A stretch of DNA of 64,000 nucleotides, taken from Bathynomus jamesi. Taxonomy: Eukaryota > Arthropoda > Malacostraca > Isopoda > Cirolanidae. Every line of letters begins with the position of its first letter. Position 1 is the stretch's first letter. The stretch is taken from contig JAJOZX010005802.1 of NCBI GenBank assembly GCA_023014485.1, positions 186,001 to 250,000 of the forward strand, in the 5' to 3' direction. This document shows positions 11,941 to 24,049 of the stretch, piece after piece. The notes below the pieces were generated by a model that was given only the letters and a program-made list of their open reading frames with translations, did not search any database and had not been told where the DNA came from. The translations under genes were made by a program, and so were the position numbers.

Positions 11941-11950
11941 GTCTATTATT
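11700..11950 (+). mobile_element. 3' tail of a 5'-truncated LINE ending in (ATT)n
   Basis: The sequence ends CTGAATAAAGATTATTATT and runs into about 17 ATT units (11899-11949). A polyadenylation-like AATAAA directly before a trinucleotide tail is typical for some LINE 3' ends. No coding sequence remains. Confidence 0.45.
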
Positions 11951-12715
11951 ATTTGCTGGTCGGTTCCTGGTGGGTGTTATTTGGTGGCCTGTTGAGAATA
12001 CTGGGGAAGCGGCCCTTGATACTATTCTGGTTGTTGAATTAACAGTAGGTGGTGGTGGTCGGAAGGGTGGTGTATGTATTGCTGTGGTACATACAGTATG
12101 TCTGTGGAGTTCAGTACTTTCTCATTAAAAGTTACTTCCTGGTCCCTCTTGTTTGTTCTTTTATTTGGGGTTTGAGTTGTTATCTTTCTCTTCTTTGAAT
12201 ATCCTCAATGTGAAAATACGGGCACTCCATATTTAAATACTTTTTTTCTCCCTAATTAATTAATTCCACAGCGAGGGTAGAAATAGTAGCAGTTTGCTCC
12301 ATATCTGCAACCTCCACTCATCATATAGAAACATCTTTTAGGGTGAATATTAGTGATGTGAGTCGTTTTTTATTGTGTCGTTTTTTTTGTTTTTTTTGTC
12401 GTTTTTTTTGTTTAAAACGAAGGTAGTCTGTTTTTTTTGTTTTTTTTGTTTTTTATTGTTTTAAACTTATTCCATATTTTTTTTCCTTTAATCTAATAAG
12501 TATATTAGTATTACCTATAATTTACTATACTATCATGCTTATACGGTTATACCTAGTATATATACTATATAGTCATCTTTTAGAAAAATTGAATCACGCA
12601 AAAAGTATATAATAGAAAGGAAAAACAAACCCTCATTTTTTATATGTATATATATTTTTTAACTAGAACATAAAACATTCTTCCTCGTTTCAAACAATAT
12701 ACATAATTGTGATTG

Positions 12716-12870
12716 GCAAGAGTACCAGTATATATATTCCAGATAGAAAAGGAAAATATTCACCTTTTTTTGAACCTTTTTGTTAACCTACATTTCCATG
12801 GAAGAATCATCACTAGATTGGGTAGAGCATATATGCTAGTTTCAATATCACAGGTACTGGTATAATATCC
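12716..12870 (-). repeat. internal duplicate of the hAT transposase 3' end
   Basis: This segment resembles 13262-13430: both carry ATATTCATC/ACC, TTTGTTAACCTA, TTTCCATNGAAGAATCAT and GTTTCAATATCACAGGTACTGGTAT. The (TA)n array and a MITE lie between the two copies. Confidence 0.75.
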
Positions 12871-12920
12871 ATAATACTGGTATAAAACAATAGATATAAT
12901 TGTGATTGGCAAGAATACCA

Positions 12921-13247
<327 letters not shown>

Positions 13248-13338
13248 TTATATATATATATATATATTCCAAATAGAAAAATAAAAACAATATAAATATT
13301 CATCTCTTTCTTTAACCTTTGTGTTAACCTAATGCTGT

Positions 13339-13620
13339 TTAACTTTCATTATCTGATTCTATTTCCATTGAAGAATCATTATCACTAGATTGATTAAAGC
13401 AAATAGTTTCAATATCACAGGTACTGGTATTTATTGCAGATTTGGATGTTGACGAAGCCAATGTAGCACCATGTTTTACTTCACTTTCTTGGAATTTTGC
13501 ATTTTGGGATATAAATACTAGCTTTGCTGCTCTGTCTGTGCTTAATTGGTTTCTTTTGGCTGTATGAATATTACTGTATGTGCTAAATGATCTCGGAGGT
13601 AATGAAAGGGCGAAATAGAG
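13339..13620 (-). pseudogene. hAT transposase C-terminal fragment
   Basis: The minus-strand frame contains LPPRSFSTYSNIHTAKRNQL followed by DRAAKLVFISQN and an acidic tail ending SMEIESDNES. This matches the conserved C-terminal dimerisation end of hAT transposases (STF-IHTKKRN-L----AGKLVFI-HN). The upstream catalytic and BED-finger regions are not found, having been replaced by TG/TA-rich DNA. Confidence 0.8.
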
Positions 13621-14397
13621 GTGTATGAGTTTGTGTAGGTATATATGTGAGTATGCATGCGTATGTATCTGGAATTCTGGATGTATGCATGTGTATGGGG
13701 TATACAATAGATATAAATGTGTATATATATTTATGTATATATTGGTATATATGTATAAGGGTGTATGTGTATGTATATATATATATGGATGGTCTCGTGG
13801 GGGGGGTGGAATATGTCATCGCGGGTCTAAAGGATAGTTAAGTGGGAGATTCAAAATCCGAGGCATGGATGGGAGAGTCCTGGGAAGGTTGGACAATGGG
13901 CAGTCAGCTCCCAGCCAGTGTTCTCGCAAGTTTAATGGATCTCAAGATACAAGACTTTCAGTGCAAGAAAGAGGCCAGTTTTTTCTGTAAATAGGCTGAA
14001 AAGGACATTCTATACTGGTACCATATGGCCTATTTTATATTATTTATTTATTTATTTTTATATATATCATTGCAAAAGTATACCTTATAATTAAATTGGC
14101 AATATCTATATTAATTATTAAAAAAAACAAAAAAACAAAAAAAAACAGAAAAAAACAAAAAAAACGACAAAAACAACAAAAAAAAAAACAAAAAACAAAA
14201 AAAACGGTTTTTTTACATCACTAGTGAATATACCAGGTGTCCCAATAAAATGCTTATACATCATATTAACATATATTAACATGCACACTTTAGATGATAG
14301 TAATATGCGCTGATGTATTAGTATATTTAGAGTACGTAGCAATAGTAGTATAGTAGTATAGTAATGGTGTATTGTACTTAAATAACAGTAGTATCCC

Positions 14398-15475
14398 TTG
14401 TTACAGGAAATGGCGGCATTGCAGTTATCGTTTGAGCAACGTAAATGGATTCTGAAGCACTACTGGAAGACGGAGAATGTGGCTGAGGTACAGAGACATT
14501 GGAGAAATGAGTTTGGAACATTACCACCATCACGGGTAACAATTACAAGATTACGTGCTAAGTTTGAGACTGACGGAACAGTACAAAGCGTCAACAAAGG
14601 CCGATCTGGAAGACGTCTCACTTCAACTGACAATGAAAGTGTTGAGACCGTGTTACAGGCCTTCACAAACTCTCCAAATAAGTCTACAAGGCAATGTTCT
14701 CGTGAGACTGGTGTTTCTAAATCCAGCGTTCATCGTATTTTGCGACGTGAAAAGTGGAAACTGTACATACCTAGACTGCTCCATGCAATGAATGAGGACG
14801 ATCCAGATCGTCGAAAAGAATTTTGTGAGTGGTTTTTGCACGTGTGATGAAAAACAATCTTTTCCTGATTTCATTGTTTGGTCCGATGAAGCCACTTTTA
14901 AACTTAATGGTACTATCAATCGACACAACTGTGTGTACTGGGCCACCGAAAATCCAAACGTAACAGAAGAACGAGCACTTAATCAACCAGGAGTGTCAGT
15001 GTGGTGTGGTCTGTCTTCCAGAGGACTGATAGGGCCATTTTTCTTTGAGGACACTGTCACAGGTGCTGCTTACTTATCAATGCTGCAAGACAACATTGTA
15101 CCTTCAATCAGAGCTCTTTTTTTAGAAGAAGAGTGTTACTTTCAACAGGATGGCACGCCACCACATTACCACAATGACGTTAGAAATTTTTTCAATGTTT
15201 ATTTTCCTAGAAGATGGATAGGACGTAGGGGATGTACGGAGTATCCACCACGATCTCCTGACTTAACACCCTTAGACTTTTACTTGTGGAGCACTCTGAA
15301 GAACACTGTGTACGTTGAAAAACCAAGGACACTACAGGTCTTGAGACACGAAATTGAAATAGCCTGTGCCAACATTCGACTCCGAACAATCCGAACAATA
15401 TGCTGATCTGTTGCGCGCCGTTGTCAAGAATGTATTGATGCTAGTGGCGGACATTTTGAACATTTAAAACATTAA
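14398..15475 (+). pseudogene. rosa-like (DD41D) transposase with one frameshift and one stop
   Basis: The first frame (14407-14847) starts [15 protein letters not shown] and holds two HTH motifs with linker [10 protein letters not shown] one-base loss near 14840 shifts to the second frame. That frame carries [22 protein letters not shown] and [12 protein letters not shown]. Forty-one residues separate the second aspartate from the TPLD aspartate, the DD41D spacing known from rosa elements. A TGA at 15404-15406 interrupts the frame, after which SVARRCQECIDASGG continues in frame to 15475. Length without lesions would be about 350 residues, normal for the group. It is the closest full-length relative here of the deleted A-E subfamily. 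Confidence 0.9.
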
Positions 15476-15545
15476 AGTAAGCAGCACAACCATGAAGGTA
15501 TTGACGCTGCTGGCTGATATTTTGAACATTTAAACATTAAAGAAG
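15434..15545. repeat. local tandem duplication of the transposase 3' end
   Basis: The stretch ATTGATGCTAGTGGCGGACA with the following TTTTGAACATTTAAAACATT recurs as ATTGACGCTGCTGGCTGATA with TTTTGAACATTTAAACATTA, about 66 bp downstream. Confidence 0.7.
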
Positions 15546-15651
15546 CCTATTTGCTATCTATTTACTATCCGCCTATTTTGCTTATTGATATATATGTTAA
15601 TATGATGCGTAAACATTTTTTTGGGACACTTTGTGTATATATAATATATAC

Positions 15652-15654
<3 letters not shown>

Positions 15655-15689
<35 letters not shown>

Positions 15690-15790
15690 CTAGAGCCATA
15701 TTTACACGAGCCTGTTTTGTAATATTCGTATGTGGTCCGTCTTTTATACATACATACATACATACATACATACATACATACATACATACA
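15655..15790. repeat. (TA)n and (CATA)n microsatellites
   Basis: A TA tract near 15658-15685 and about 11 CATA units at 15747-15789, separated by unique sequence. Confidence 0.92.
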
Positions 15791-15799
15791 CAATATAGA

Positions 15800-17075
15800 T
15801 AGGTTAATGGCCAAGACATCAAGAGAGATTATTGATCACAAAAATTATTAAATCTGTTGATTACAAAATTGGGGATTTATGAATAATGCAAAATATAGTA
15901 CAATTTTAAAAAAAATGAGAATATAAGTTAGGATAAAAATTCCAAGTAGGCCTCGGGTAATTCCCAGAAAAAGCTACGTGATTGCGTGCATGTAAATATC
16001 GGAACAAGTTTCAACATGTTCTTACTGGAACTTGTGACGTTTGTGCAACTAATGAGGTGTAGGAATACCAGTCACGTGATGCCACACCAAAAGTTCGTCC
16101 AATCTAGTACTTCATATATATAATTAAATCATTTAATATTGTCAAATGGGTAACGTAAGTTATTTAAATATAAAGAGGTTAGGAATTTATCAAACTTAGA
16201 AACTTTAAAATACATTATATTATAAGTCCCAGGACCAATTGTAGAAAGAAGTACAATTGTCTTTCTGAATATGAAATGAAAATTGAATTCGGATTGGGGA
16301 AAAACAGCGCGCAGCGCAGATCGACAATGAATCAGTAAGTGGAGGACAATTTGTCATAGAGTGAGGGTTCTACACAGTTCATCAAATGATCGCATTTTCC
16401 CTCCCATGTCATTTTTATTTTAATATTTTCACTCGTGCCAGTGGGAAATGGAGCCTGCTTTTAAGATGAACTTGGCCAGTAAAGTTAATTCAATTCCTCC
16501 CTAGGATTTGCAAAATGAGCTCTTTTCAGCCCTAGGCCTATTCTTGTCTTGCGCTAGGCCATACTCCCCATTTCCTTAGGCCTATTTGAATTCCGATCAA
16601 GACCTACTCCCCTAGTCACTTGGCTGCAGGGCGTAAAATCGGTTGGGAAAACATCTTGGTGTCCGCGCTACTACCAGACGTATTAATATCGACACACCCA
16701 CCGACGAACGGAGCAATGAATGATAATTAATTACATTGTGGGGGTGGAGTGTCACCCCTTGAAAGGACGTCATCCCGGGGAAAATCTGGAACCCTTCAAA
16801 TCATTGTGGTAATTGTTATAATACGAATATACTGTACAGCAAATTACACCGCTGTAATTGCTTTACATTAAGATAAGACATAATTAAAACGTACCCTAAG
16901 CCTGTGTGTGTGTGTGGTGTGTGTGTGTGTGTGTGTGAGAGAGCAACTGTGCATAAGTGAAGTCGAGTGTGTGATAATTCACAGATGTAATAAGGTAATT
17001 TTTTGTGCGTGTGAAAATTTTAAAAATTGTATAAGAAAATGTAGAAACATTTTGTTGAAAAAAAGATATGTTGGT
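15800..17075. other. no recognisable gene; (TG)n at 16902-16940
   Basis: AT-rich to moderate GC sequence. One TG-rich tract followed by GAGAGAG is present. No coding or structural signal was recognised. Confidence 0.45.
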
Positions 17076-17080
17076 CCTGA

Positions 17081-17225
17081 TTAGGTTAGGTTACGGTAAG
17101 TTAGGATAGGATAGGATAGGATAGCATAGCATAGCCTCGAATGCATCCGAAACACTTATCACGCCCTTCTAGGTTTTATGGCACTTATATTAGGTTACTA
17201 GGTTAGGTTAACTTAGGTTTAGTCA
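17081..17225. repeat. interstitial TTAGG-like and GGATA repeats
   Basis: TTAGGTTAGGTTACGG, then GGATA repeated about four times (17105-17125), then TAGCA repeats, then ACTAGGTTAGGTTAACTTAGG near 17197-17220. TTAGG is the ancestral arthropod telomere motif; here it is short, degenerate and internal. Confidence 0.65.
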
Positions 17226-17273
17226 ATTAGTTTTTTAGATGTATGGATTTAAAAAAAGTCGGTACCTCGCTCG

Positions 17274-17282
17274 CTGTGTGTG

Positions 17283-17315
<33 letters not shown>

Positions 17316-17325
17316 CGCGCGCGCA
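17274..17325. repeat. (TG)n(CG)n microsatellite
   Basis: TG repeats run into a pure CG alternation of about 18 bases, unusual in this AT-rich setting and able to form Z-DNA in principle. Confidence 0.85.
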
Positions 17326-17614
17326 TTAATGTATATGTACATTTCCACTTTGAGGTTATAAAAATGTTAAAATTTTTGGTCGGAACAAAGAAGTAAAATT
17401 TTTTTTTTTTTAATATTTAAATTAAGTTAACATCGTGTGCACGATATTCCTAGAAGTTCAGATTAAAATTACAGCACTAATAAGGATTGCAAAAAAAAGG
17501 GGGAAACTTCCCATTAAAACTGTAATTAAAGAGAAACCATTTTCTGTGAATTTGATCTCATGTGGATAATTAGGCACTTTTATGGAGTCTTTTTATTAGG
17601 TTCACGTATCTACA

Positions 17615-17615
<1 letters not shown>

Positions 17616-17666
<51 letters not shown>

Positions 17667-17690
17667 CTCTCTCTCTCTCTCTCTCTCAGA
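17616..17690. repeat. (TA)n followed by (CT)n
   Basis: About 45 bp of TA directly followed by about 22 bp of CT. Confidence 0.93.
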
Positions 17691-17699
17691 AGGTATAAA

Positions 17700-18723
17700 A
17701 CTGATAGGTACAGCCAGCAGAGAGAACTTTTGATCAGCACAAGTTCAGAATAAGAGGAACTCGTTTCCACTTGAGGGGTTTTCAGCCATCGCAGGATGCC
17801 GTAAACTAATTTTGGAAGGAATGCAGTTAATTTCATTTCCAACAGAATGTTAGAAATAAGACTTCTTCAGTATTTGGGTTGTTTTTTTCAAATTTTCAGT
17901 ATTGAGCAATTATCTTAATTAAAATCAAAAGCCAAAAAAAAAACCCTAACACAAAATGTGAGTCTACATAGTTACGACACCCATCATACATGGTTTTGTA
18001 TTTAACAATCACTCTAATTAATTGGTTAAAACACAACGTGTATTGATTGTGCATAATTATTGCATGGTAATAAAATTTAATGGATTAATTTCTGTATTTT
18101 GGGGGGGGGAGGGGAGATTTGATAGGGGTTTTCCGTATTGGTTTAACTGTTTTTAGCTTCAGTAATTACACCCTCTAAATATGGTAATAAATGGGGTTTT
18201 TTACCAATATTTATTGGTAAGGAACATGTTTCGCTGCAGCATTCTTTGAAATGATCGTACAGTTTTGGAAAAAAGCTTGCCAAGAAATAATTTCTTAAAA
18301 TAGTAAAAAAAAATTACTAATTAGTAATGATTCTTTTTTTTTTTTATTTCATTCGTGTCACCAAAAAGGGGAAAATATCCTGAGAGAAAAAATTTAAAAC
18401 GGAATATTGCCATTTACTAATTTTTTTATGATTTTTGTTTTATGCTTCAAGGTGAATTTTTTCCCCAGAGTTTTTATAGATGTGTGTGCATATACGCCTG
18501 GAGGGGAGGGTACTGTAAGATCATACATACGACAGTCTGACATTTGCAGTCCTTCGGCAGAGTGGGGTTGTTTGGGGGGGGGAGTAGTTGCTCGGGCTTT
18601 GGGTATATTGAAAGGTATTATTAAGATCAATTCTTTCCGACTGAAGAGAAAAGAAAGGTTATGGAACTTATCATATATGAGGTGAAATTTCAAGGAATGG
18701 TCAAGATTGAGGACAGAGGTATA
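17700..18723. other. no recognisable gene or element
   Basis: Contains several G and A/T homopolymers. Two short overlapping frames (18394-18693) have no family features. Confidence 0.45.
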
Positions 18724-18945
18724 TACAGGGTGTTATCAAATTATGTTTTATAAATTAGTGTACATATTCAGGACGTCAAAGTGAACAAAAAGTTCCAATG
18801 AACATGAATCCGCAAATGCTTCGTTTCAAAGATACGAGGGGGCCACTCAATATATTTTGCCCCACCTTTTTTTCTTCTTTCCAAGTTTCCTTGTAAGTTC
18901 CAGAAATTTTGTACACGAGTAGTTATATACCTTTTTTGCAAATTT

Positions 18946-20002
18946 TTATTTTTCCACATAGTTTCCCTCCTTCTCTACGGCTTTCCTCCACCTCGAAACA
19001 AGGGCCTTTATTCCTTGCTGGTTAAAGTCCGCTGGGTTCCGCTCGAGCCACCTCTTAACCTCCTCAACAACTTCATCGTTACTCTGAAACTTTCTTCCAC
19101 GAATAGCATCCTTCATTGGCCCAAACAAATGGAAGTCTGAAGGTGCTAGATCCGAGCAGTATGGAGGGTAGGATAACACAGTCAAGCGCATTTTTGCGAT
19201 GGCCTCTCTTATTTGCAAACTGTTGTGTGGTCTTGTGTTATCGTGCAAAAGAAGGACGTCTTCCATTTTTCTCTCCGGTGGAACTCGCTTTATACGTCTC
19301 TGGAGTCTCTGTACGGTAGCAATATATGCCTCTGAGTTAATTGTTTGTCCTTTCTTCATAATGTTCACCAGAATAACTCCTTTCATGTCCCAGAAGATGG
19401 TGGCCATAACCTTTCCTGCAGAGGGAGCCATTTTCAACTTTTTTTCTCGCGTGGGGGCGTCTGCGCGATGCAACTCCATGGATTGGCGTTTTGTTTCAGG
19501 TTCAAAAAGTGGTGTACCCAAGTCTCATCCCCAGTCAAAATTCGTGAAAGGAAGTCATCCCCTTCTGTCTCGTATCGAACCAACGACTCAGAAGCAGTTT
19601 CTTTTCTTTGGGCTTTGCGATCTTCAGTCAGTTGGCGAGGAATAAACCGTGAACACACTTTTGAGTATCCCAGTTGCTGAATTATCGTATTCACACTTCC
19701 TTCACTAATTCCGAGCTCCAGTGATAGCTCCTTGTATGTGACGCGCCGATTTGATCGAATGATGCCGGGCGACCGCTGTGTGGATCATCATCGAGACTGG
19801 CTCTCCCTCTCTCCGATGATCTCATACGTTCAGACCAGCGTCGAACTGTGCTTCGATCAACAACAGCATCTCCGTAAACGTTTTGTAGACGTTTGTGAAT
19901 ATTTCCAACTGTTTCCTTCTCTGCGGTTAAGAACTCGATAACAGCTCTCTGTTTACGATGCACATCACTGTCAGACGCCATTTTTAAAACTGCGTTAACC
20001 AT
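18946..20002 (-). pseudogene. mariner transposase (DD34D) with frameshifts
   Basis: Three overlapping minus-strand frames make one mariner transposase of about 345 residues. The N-terminus has MASDSDVHRKQRAVIEFL and an HTH around VVDRSTVRRWSERMRS. The middle frame carries ILTGDETWVHHF (first aspartate). The third carries LLHDNTRPHNS (second) and YCSDLAPSDFHLF (third). Thirty-four residues separate the second and third aspartates, the canonical DD34D of true mariners. Breaks lie near 19694 and 19510. No SET domain is nearby, so this is a transposon, not a SETMAR gene. Confidence 0.9.
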
Positions 20003-20182
20003 CGTTTTTACAAGGGCGTTTAAAAGCGCTTTTATACAAGGAGGGGGGGTTCAAACTGGAAAAATCCTGTTATGTAAAGCACAGAAAGTTCAAACTTACG
20101 GCCCAAAAGACATTTCAGCCCCATGGCCCATTATTTAGCTAAGAAAAAAGGGTGGGGCAAAATATATTTAGTGCCCCTAGTA

Positions 20183-20617
20183 CATTGCTTTTTTGGTGAG
20201 AACGATCCAATTAAAATGAGTCATTAAAGTTTATCAAAGTTTTTTTTTTATAGCAAGTGCTCAAAATGGTTTCCCTGCATCAGAGTACATGCTTCAACGT
20301 GTCGTTAAAAATTTTGTCGCATACGTTCGAAAACACCTTCATGGGTTGCGTATTGTTTCTGAACAATCTTGAACACGTTGCCACAATTCATCAATGTTAT
20401 TAACTTCTCACGCATAAACAAGATTTTTTAAATAACCCCACAAGAAAAAGTCAATTGCATTTAGGTCCAGAGACCTGGGTGGCCAAGCGATGGGACCATG
20501 CCGCCCATATATGTACTCTGATGCAGGGAAACCATTTTGAGCACTTGCTGTAAATAAACTTTGATAAACTTTAATGACTTTCATTTTAATTGGATCGTCC
20601 TCGTCAAAAAAGCAATG
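20183..20617 (-). mobile_element. nested mariner-like foldback miniature (435 bp, ~110-bp TIRs)
   Basis: Inverted arms begin CATTGCTTTTTTG and run through CGATCCAATTAAAATGA, AAGTTTATCAAAG and AAATGGTTTCCCTGCATCAG to GAGTACAT, about 110 bp. TA is duplicated at 20181-20182 and 20618-20619. Removing it restores the inverted repeat of the surrounding mariner. The short core reads on the minus strand as GPIAWPPRSLDLNAIDFFL and GYLKNLVYA, the third catalytic motif of a DD41D-like transposase. Confidence 0.92.
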
Positions 20618-20720
20618 TATCTCGGAAACGAAGCGATTGCAGATTTATGTACATAGGGCCTTTTTGGTTCACTTTGACGTACTCAATCCGTATGCTAATT
20701 TATGAAACATAATTTGATAA

Positions 20721-20750
20721 CTCTCTCTCTCTCTCTCTCTCTCTCTCTGG
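20721..20750. repeat. (CT)n at the 5' junction of LINE copy G
   Basis: About 15 CT units lie exactly between the truncated mariner end and the first base of the LINE. Confidence 0.95.
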
Positions 20751-20768
20751 CTGTTCGGGAAACGGGTC

Positions 20769-23487
20769 GTGCTAGGGGGCGGTCAGAACAGGGGAGGCCC
20801 CCTCCGTGCAATGCTTTTTAATGCTAGGTCGATCAGGAACAAGTTTGGCGAGCTACGGGCGCTCTTAGCATCAGAATACCAGGATATCGTTGCTATCACC
20901 GAGTCCTGGATTCATACTGATCGTAGGGACTACGTTGGGAGTTCGAAATTCCCGGGTATAGAATGTTTCGCAAAGACCGCACCCGTGGGGAGGGGGGTGG
21001 GGTACTAATATACGTCAGGGACACGTTGAGTCCGGTTGACTGCCAGTTCCGGTCGGAACGGGAGCTGCTTGGCGTCGATCTGAACGTGGGAAGGACGAAC
21101 TATAGGTTAATCTTGGTGTACAGACCTCCGCATCTCCTCCTCGAGGAGGATACAGCCCTGTACACCGAACTCAGTAGCCTGCTAGGGGATAGGGTGTGTG
21201 TAGTTTTAGGAGACTTCAACTGTCGCCGCATAAAGTGGGAAAACAGGACTGCCGATGCTGAAGGGAGGAGGCTAGTTGACTTTGCTGATGAGAACTTCCT
21301 CACTCAGTGGGTCAACGAGCCTACACGAGGCGAAAGCGTTCTAGACTTAGTATTCACGACCGAAGACAACCTCGTCACTGGCCTCACCGTTGACGAATCA
21401 TTGGGCGGGAGTGATTACGGTCTTATTAGGTTCCGTGTGTGCGTCCCTCGGGTGAAGCGTAGTAACTCGAGAGGCAGTAAGCTCGATCTCCGGCGGGCGA
21501 ACTTTGTTAGCCTCAGGGATAGCGTAGGAGAGATGGGGTTAGAGGTTGGCGGCGATGTTGAGGGAGTGTGGAGTGCATTCCGGGACGAGTTTATGGTGCT
21601 GCAGTCTGCTGCCATACCCTCAAAACCGGTCACCCCTGCTTCAACGCAGCCTAAGTGGTTCAATCGTAACATCGCTTCGGCTATCCGAAATAGGAAAGTA
21701 GCGTATAGGAGGGCGAAGGCCAATCGTTCCCACGAGAACACTGAAGCGTATGTCCGACTGTGTAGGGAAGTGAAGGCGAAGGTTAGGCTAGCGAAACGTA
21801 ACGAAGAACTACGGGTGGCAAGCCTCTGCAAGGGGAACCCTAAGGAATTCTTCAGTTATGTTAATAGTAGAAAGCCCATTAGAAGCATGATAGGTCCGTT
21901 AAAGGATGGAAGCGGCGTTCTGCGGACCTCCGACGCGGACATCGCTAATGTGCTTAATGAGTACTTTGCGGGAGTGTTCACCAGGGAGGATACCCGCGTC
22001 ATCCCCGAGCCAGGCGTGAGGCACGAAGGTGCTGGCCTGGATAGTGTTAGATGTACCGCGACAGTCGTTGCCGATAGAATAGACAAACTGAGCGCGTTTA
22101 AGGCTCCTGGGCCAGACCAGTTTCTCCCCAGAGTGTTGCGAGAAGTGCGCGACCAGGTGGCTCCCCACCTGGTTACAGTCTTCAACAAATCGTTGGAGAT
22201 GGGCCAGGTGCCTGGTGACTGGAGGGAAGCCAACGTGACCACTATCTTTAAGAAAGGGGATCACGAAAGTCCAGGGAACTATCGTCCCATTAGTCTCACT
22301 CACTTCAGTTGTAGGTAAATTATTAGAAGGGATAATAGCTGATAGGATCGTTGACCATTTGGATTCCTACAAGCTGCTTGGGGACTCCCAACATGGGTTT
22401 AGACGGCATAGGTCGTGTCTCACCAACTTGCTCGAGTTTTTCCACGTCATGTTGAGTGAGTACGATAAGAGTAGGGCGATTGATATACTTTATCTCGACT
22501 TTCAGAAAGCCTTTGATAAGGTACCTCACCGCCGGCTAATGGCGAAAGTGCGCGCGCTGGGTATCGGTGGGGAAATAGGTAGGTGGATTGAAAACTGGCT
22601 GAGGAATAGGCGGCAGAGGGTGGTAATTAAAGGGGCTAGTTCAGGTTGGGCCTCGGTCACTAGTGGGGTTCCTCAGGGTTCCGTTTTGGGGCCGCTGTTG
22701 TTTATCATTTACATAAATGATATCGATGGTGGCATCGTCAGTCGGATCGCCAAATTCGCTGATGACACCAAGCTTGGGGCCAATGTTGGGACGCCCGAAG
22801 CGATCGAGGAACTGCGTGCGGACCTAGGTAGGATAGGAGAGTGGTCCGAAAATGGCAAATGCCGTTTAACTTGGGTAAATGCAAAGTGATGCACATTGGC
22901 TACGCCAATCCCAAGTCGGACTACTCGATGTTGGGTAGTGATATCGAGGTGACTGATTTAGAAAAGGACTTGGGTGTGCTAATTAGCAGCGATCTTAAGT
23001 TTACGAAACAGTGTGTAGAGGTGGAAAAGAAAGCCCAGAAACTATTGGGTTATCAGGAGGCAATTTCAGTTTCGGAACAAGGAGATTGTGCTCTCACTGT
23101 ACAATTCCCTTGTTCGGCCGCACCTGGAGTATGCTGTGCAGTTCTGGTCGCCCACCCTCAGGAAAGATATTGAGAGGCTGGAGCGAGTGCAGGCGAGGGC
23201 CACAAAGTTAATCCCTTCCGTTAGGCATATGGGCTACAATCGCGGTTACGCGCCTGAACTTGTTTTCGCTTGAAACCCGGAGGCTGCGCGGTCAACTGAT
23301 CGAGGTTTTCAAGCTCTTACGAGGGTTCAACGATGTCGATTTTAGAAGTATGTTTAGTTTAAATGATAACCCAACTCGCAACAATGGTTGGAAGTTGGAT
23401 TTGAAACGGTTTAGGACTAGTGTGTGTGGGAATTACTTACGTATAAGATCTGTGACACATGGAACAGGTTACCTTCGGAAGTTGTGA
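20769..23487 (+). pseudogene. LINE ORF2: EEP endonuclease plus reverse transcriptase, several frameshifts
   Basis: Endonuclease motifs: LFNARSIRNKF, ITESWIH, GGGVLIYVRD, VYRPPHL, VVLGDFNCRRIKW, LDLVFTTEDN and GSDYGLIRF. RT motifs: FKAPGPDQF, VTTIFKKGD, NYRPISLT, HGFRRHRSCL, YLDFQKAFDKVPH, GVPQGSVLGPLLF and the catalytic FADDTKLG near 22752. The C-terminal region has FNLGKCKVMHIG and VRPHLEYAVQFW. Breaks include a 4-bp CACT duplication near 22303, a lost A near 22852, a lost AT near 23053 and small losses near 23240 and 23440. Copy H lacks some of these breaks, so they arose after transposition or are assembly errors. Confidence 0.92.
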
Positions 23488-23544
23488 ACAGTTCCTCTGT
23501 GGATCAGTTCAAGAAAAGGGTAGACGAAATCTTGCACACTATTT

Positions 23545-23960
23545 GAGTGTGTAAAGACATTTAGGACCTCAGTCTGTGGAAATTTCTTTTCCTATAAAAT
23601 AGTTAATATCTGGAACCAACTTCCCTCAGAGGTTGTTTCCAGTCAAAGTGTAAATGTGTTTAAAAATAGGCTAGACAAAGTACTGAATACTCTCATAGTT
23701 TAAGACTAAAACATAAGAAACTCGCAGGAGATCGCTTGCACGGTGTCTCTGTGAGCAAGCTAAATATAGAGCTATTTATATATTCTCCACTTTCCTGTAA
23801 AATTTCCTTGGCTACTTTTCCAGGGTCAAGGTATTTTCTTCAACCTTTTTCCGTACCTGCCTCTGGCAGGGAGGGAGCGGAGGGTGGGGAGAGAGCATTC
23901 TACTTTCTATCCAGTTTTCTACTACTGCTAGGATAGTTGAAAGAAAAATAAACTTTTTCA
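23545..23960 (+). other. extra 3' module present in LINE copies G and H but not I
   Basis: The segment encodes a second, diverged version of the ORF2 C-terminal motif (NIWNQLPSEVVSSQSVNVF) after the first (SSVDQFKKRVDEILHTI), then UTR-like sequence. Copy I joins the two flanking parts directly. The module looks like the 3' end of a related LINE captured into this one. Confidence 0.7.
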
Positions 23961-24049
23961 AAACTTTCCCTGCACCCGTTGCCATTGGTACCTCCTCGGT
24001 ATGGGCCGCAAGGCCTTTTGAGGTGCTTCTTTTCCTTGTAACTCCTTGT

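Larger units (their letters stand above)
14233..15635 (+). mobile_element. rosa-like DD41D mariner, nearly full length (~1.4 kb)
   Basis: Inverted ends contain AGGTGTCCCAATAAAATG on the left and AAAGTGTCCCAAAAAAATG on the right, then CATCATATTAACATATA on both sides. TA (14231-14232) overlaps the last base of the preceding hAT target duplication by one base, so the two elements abut exactly. It codes for a transposase with two inactivating changes. Confidence 0.9.
18726..20721 (-). mobile_element. DD34D mariner with long (~150 bp) inverted repeats
   Basis: The left end CAGGGTGTTATCAAATTATG after TA matches, inverted, CATAATTTGATAAC at 20708-20721. The similarity continues inward through GACGTCAAAGTGAAC, CGAAGC and ATATATTTTGCCCCACC on both sides, about 150 bp once a nested insertion at 20183-20617 is removed. 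The last bases of the right end (ACCCTG) are missing, replaced by a (CT)n tract where the LINE begins. Confidence 0.9.

Noticed and set aside
17081..17225. Telomere or subtelomere
   Set aside because: TTAGG units are few and degenerate and lie amid ordinary interspersed repeats.
18946..20002. Host SETMAR-like gene
   Set aside because: No SET domain, TIRs flank the frame, and frameshifts are present; it is a mariner transposon.
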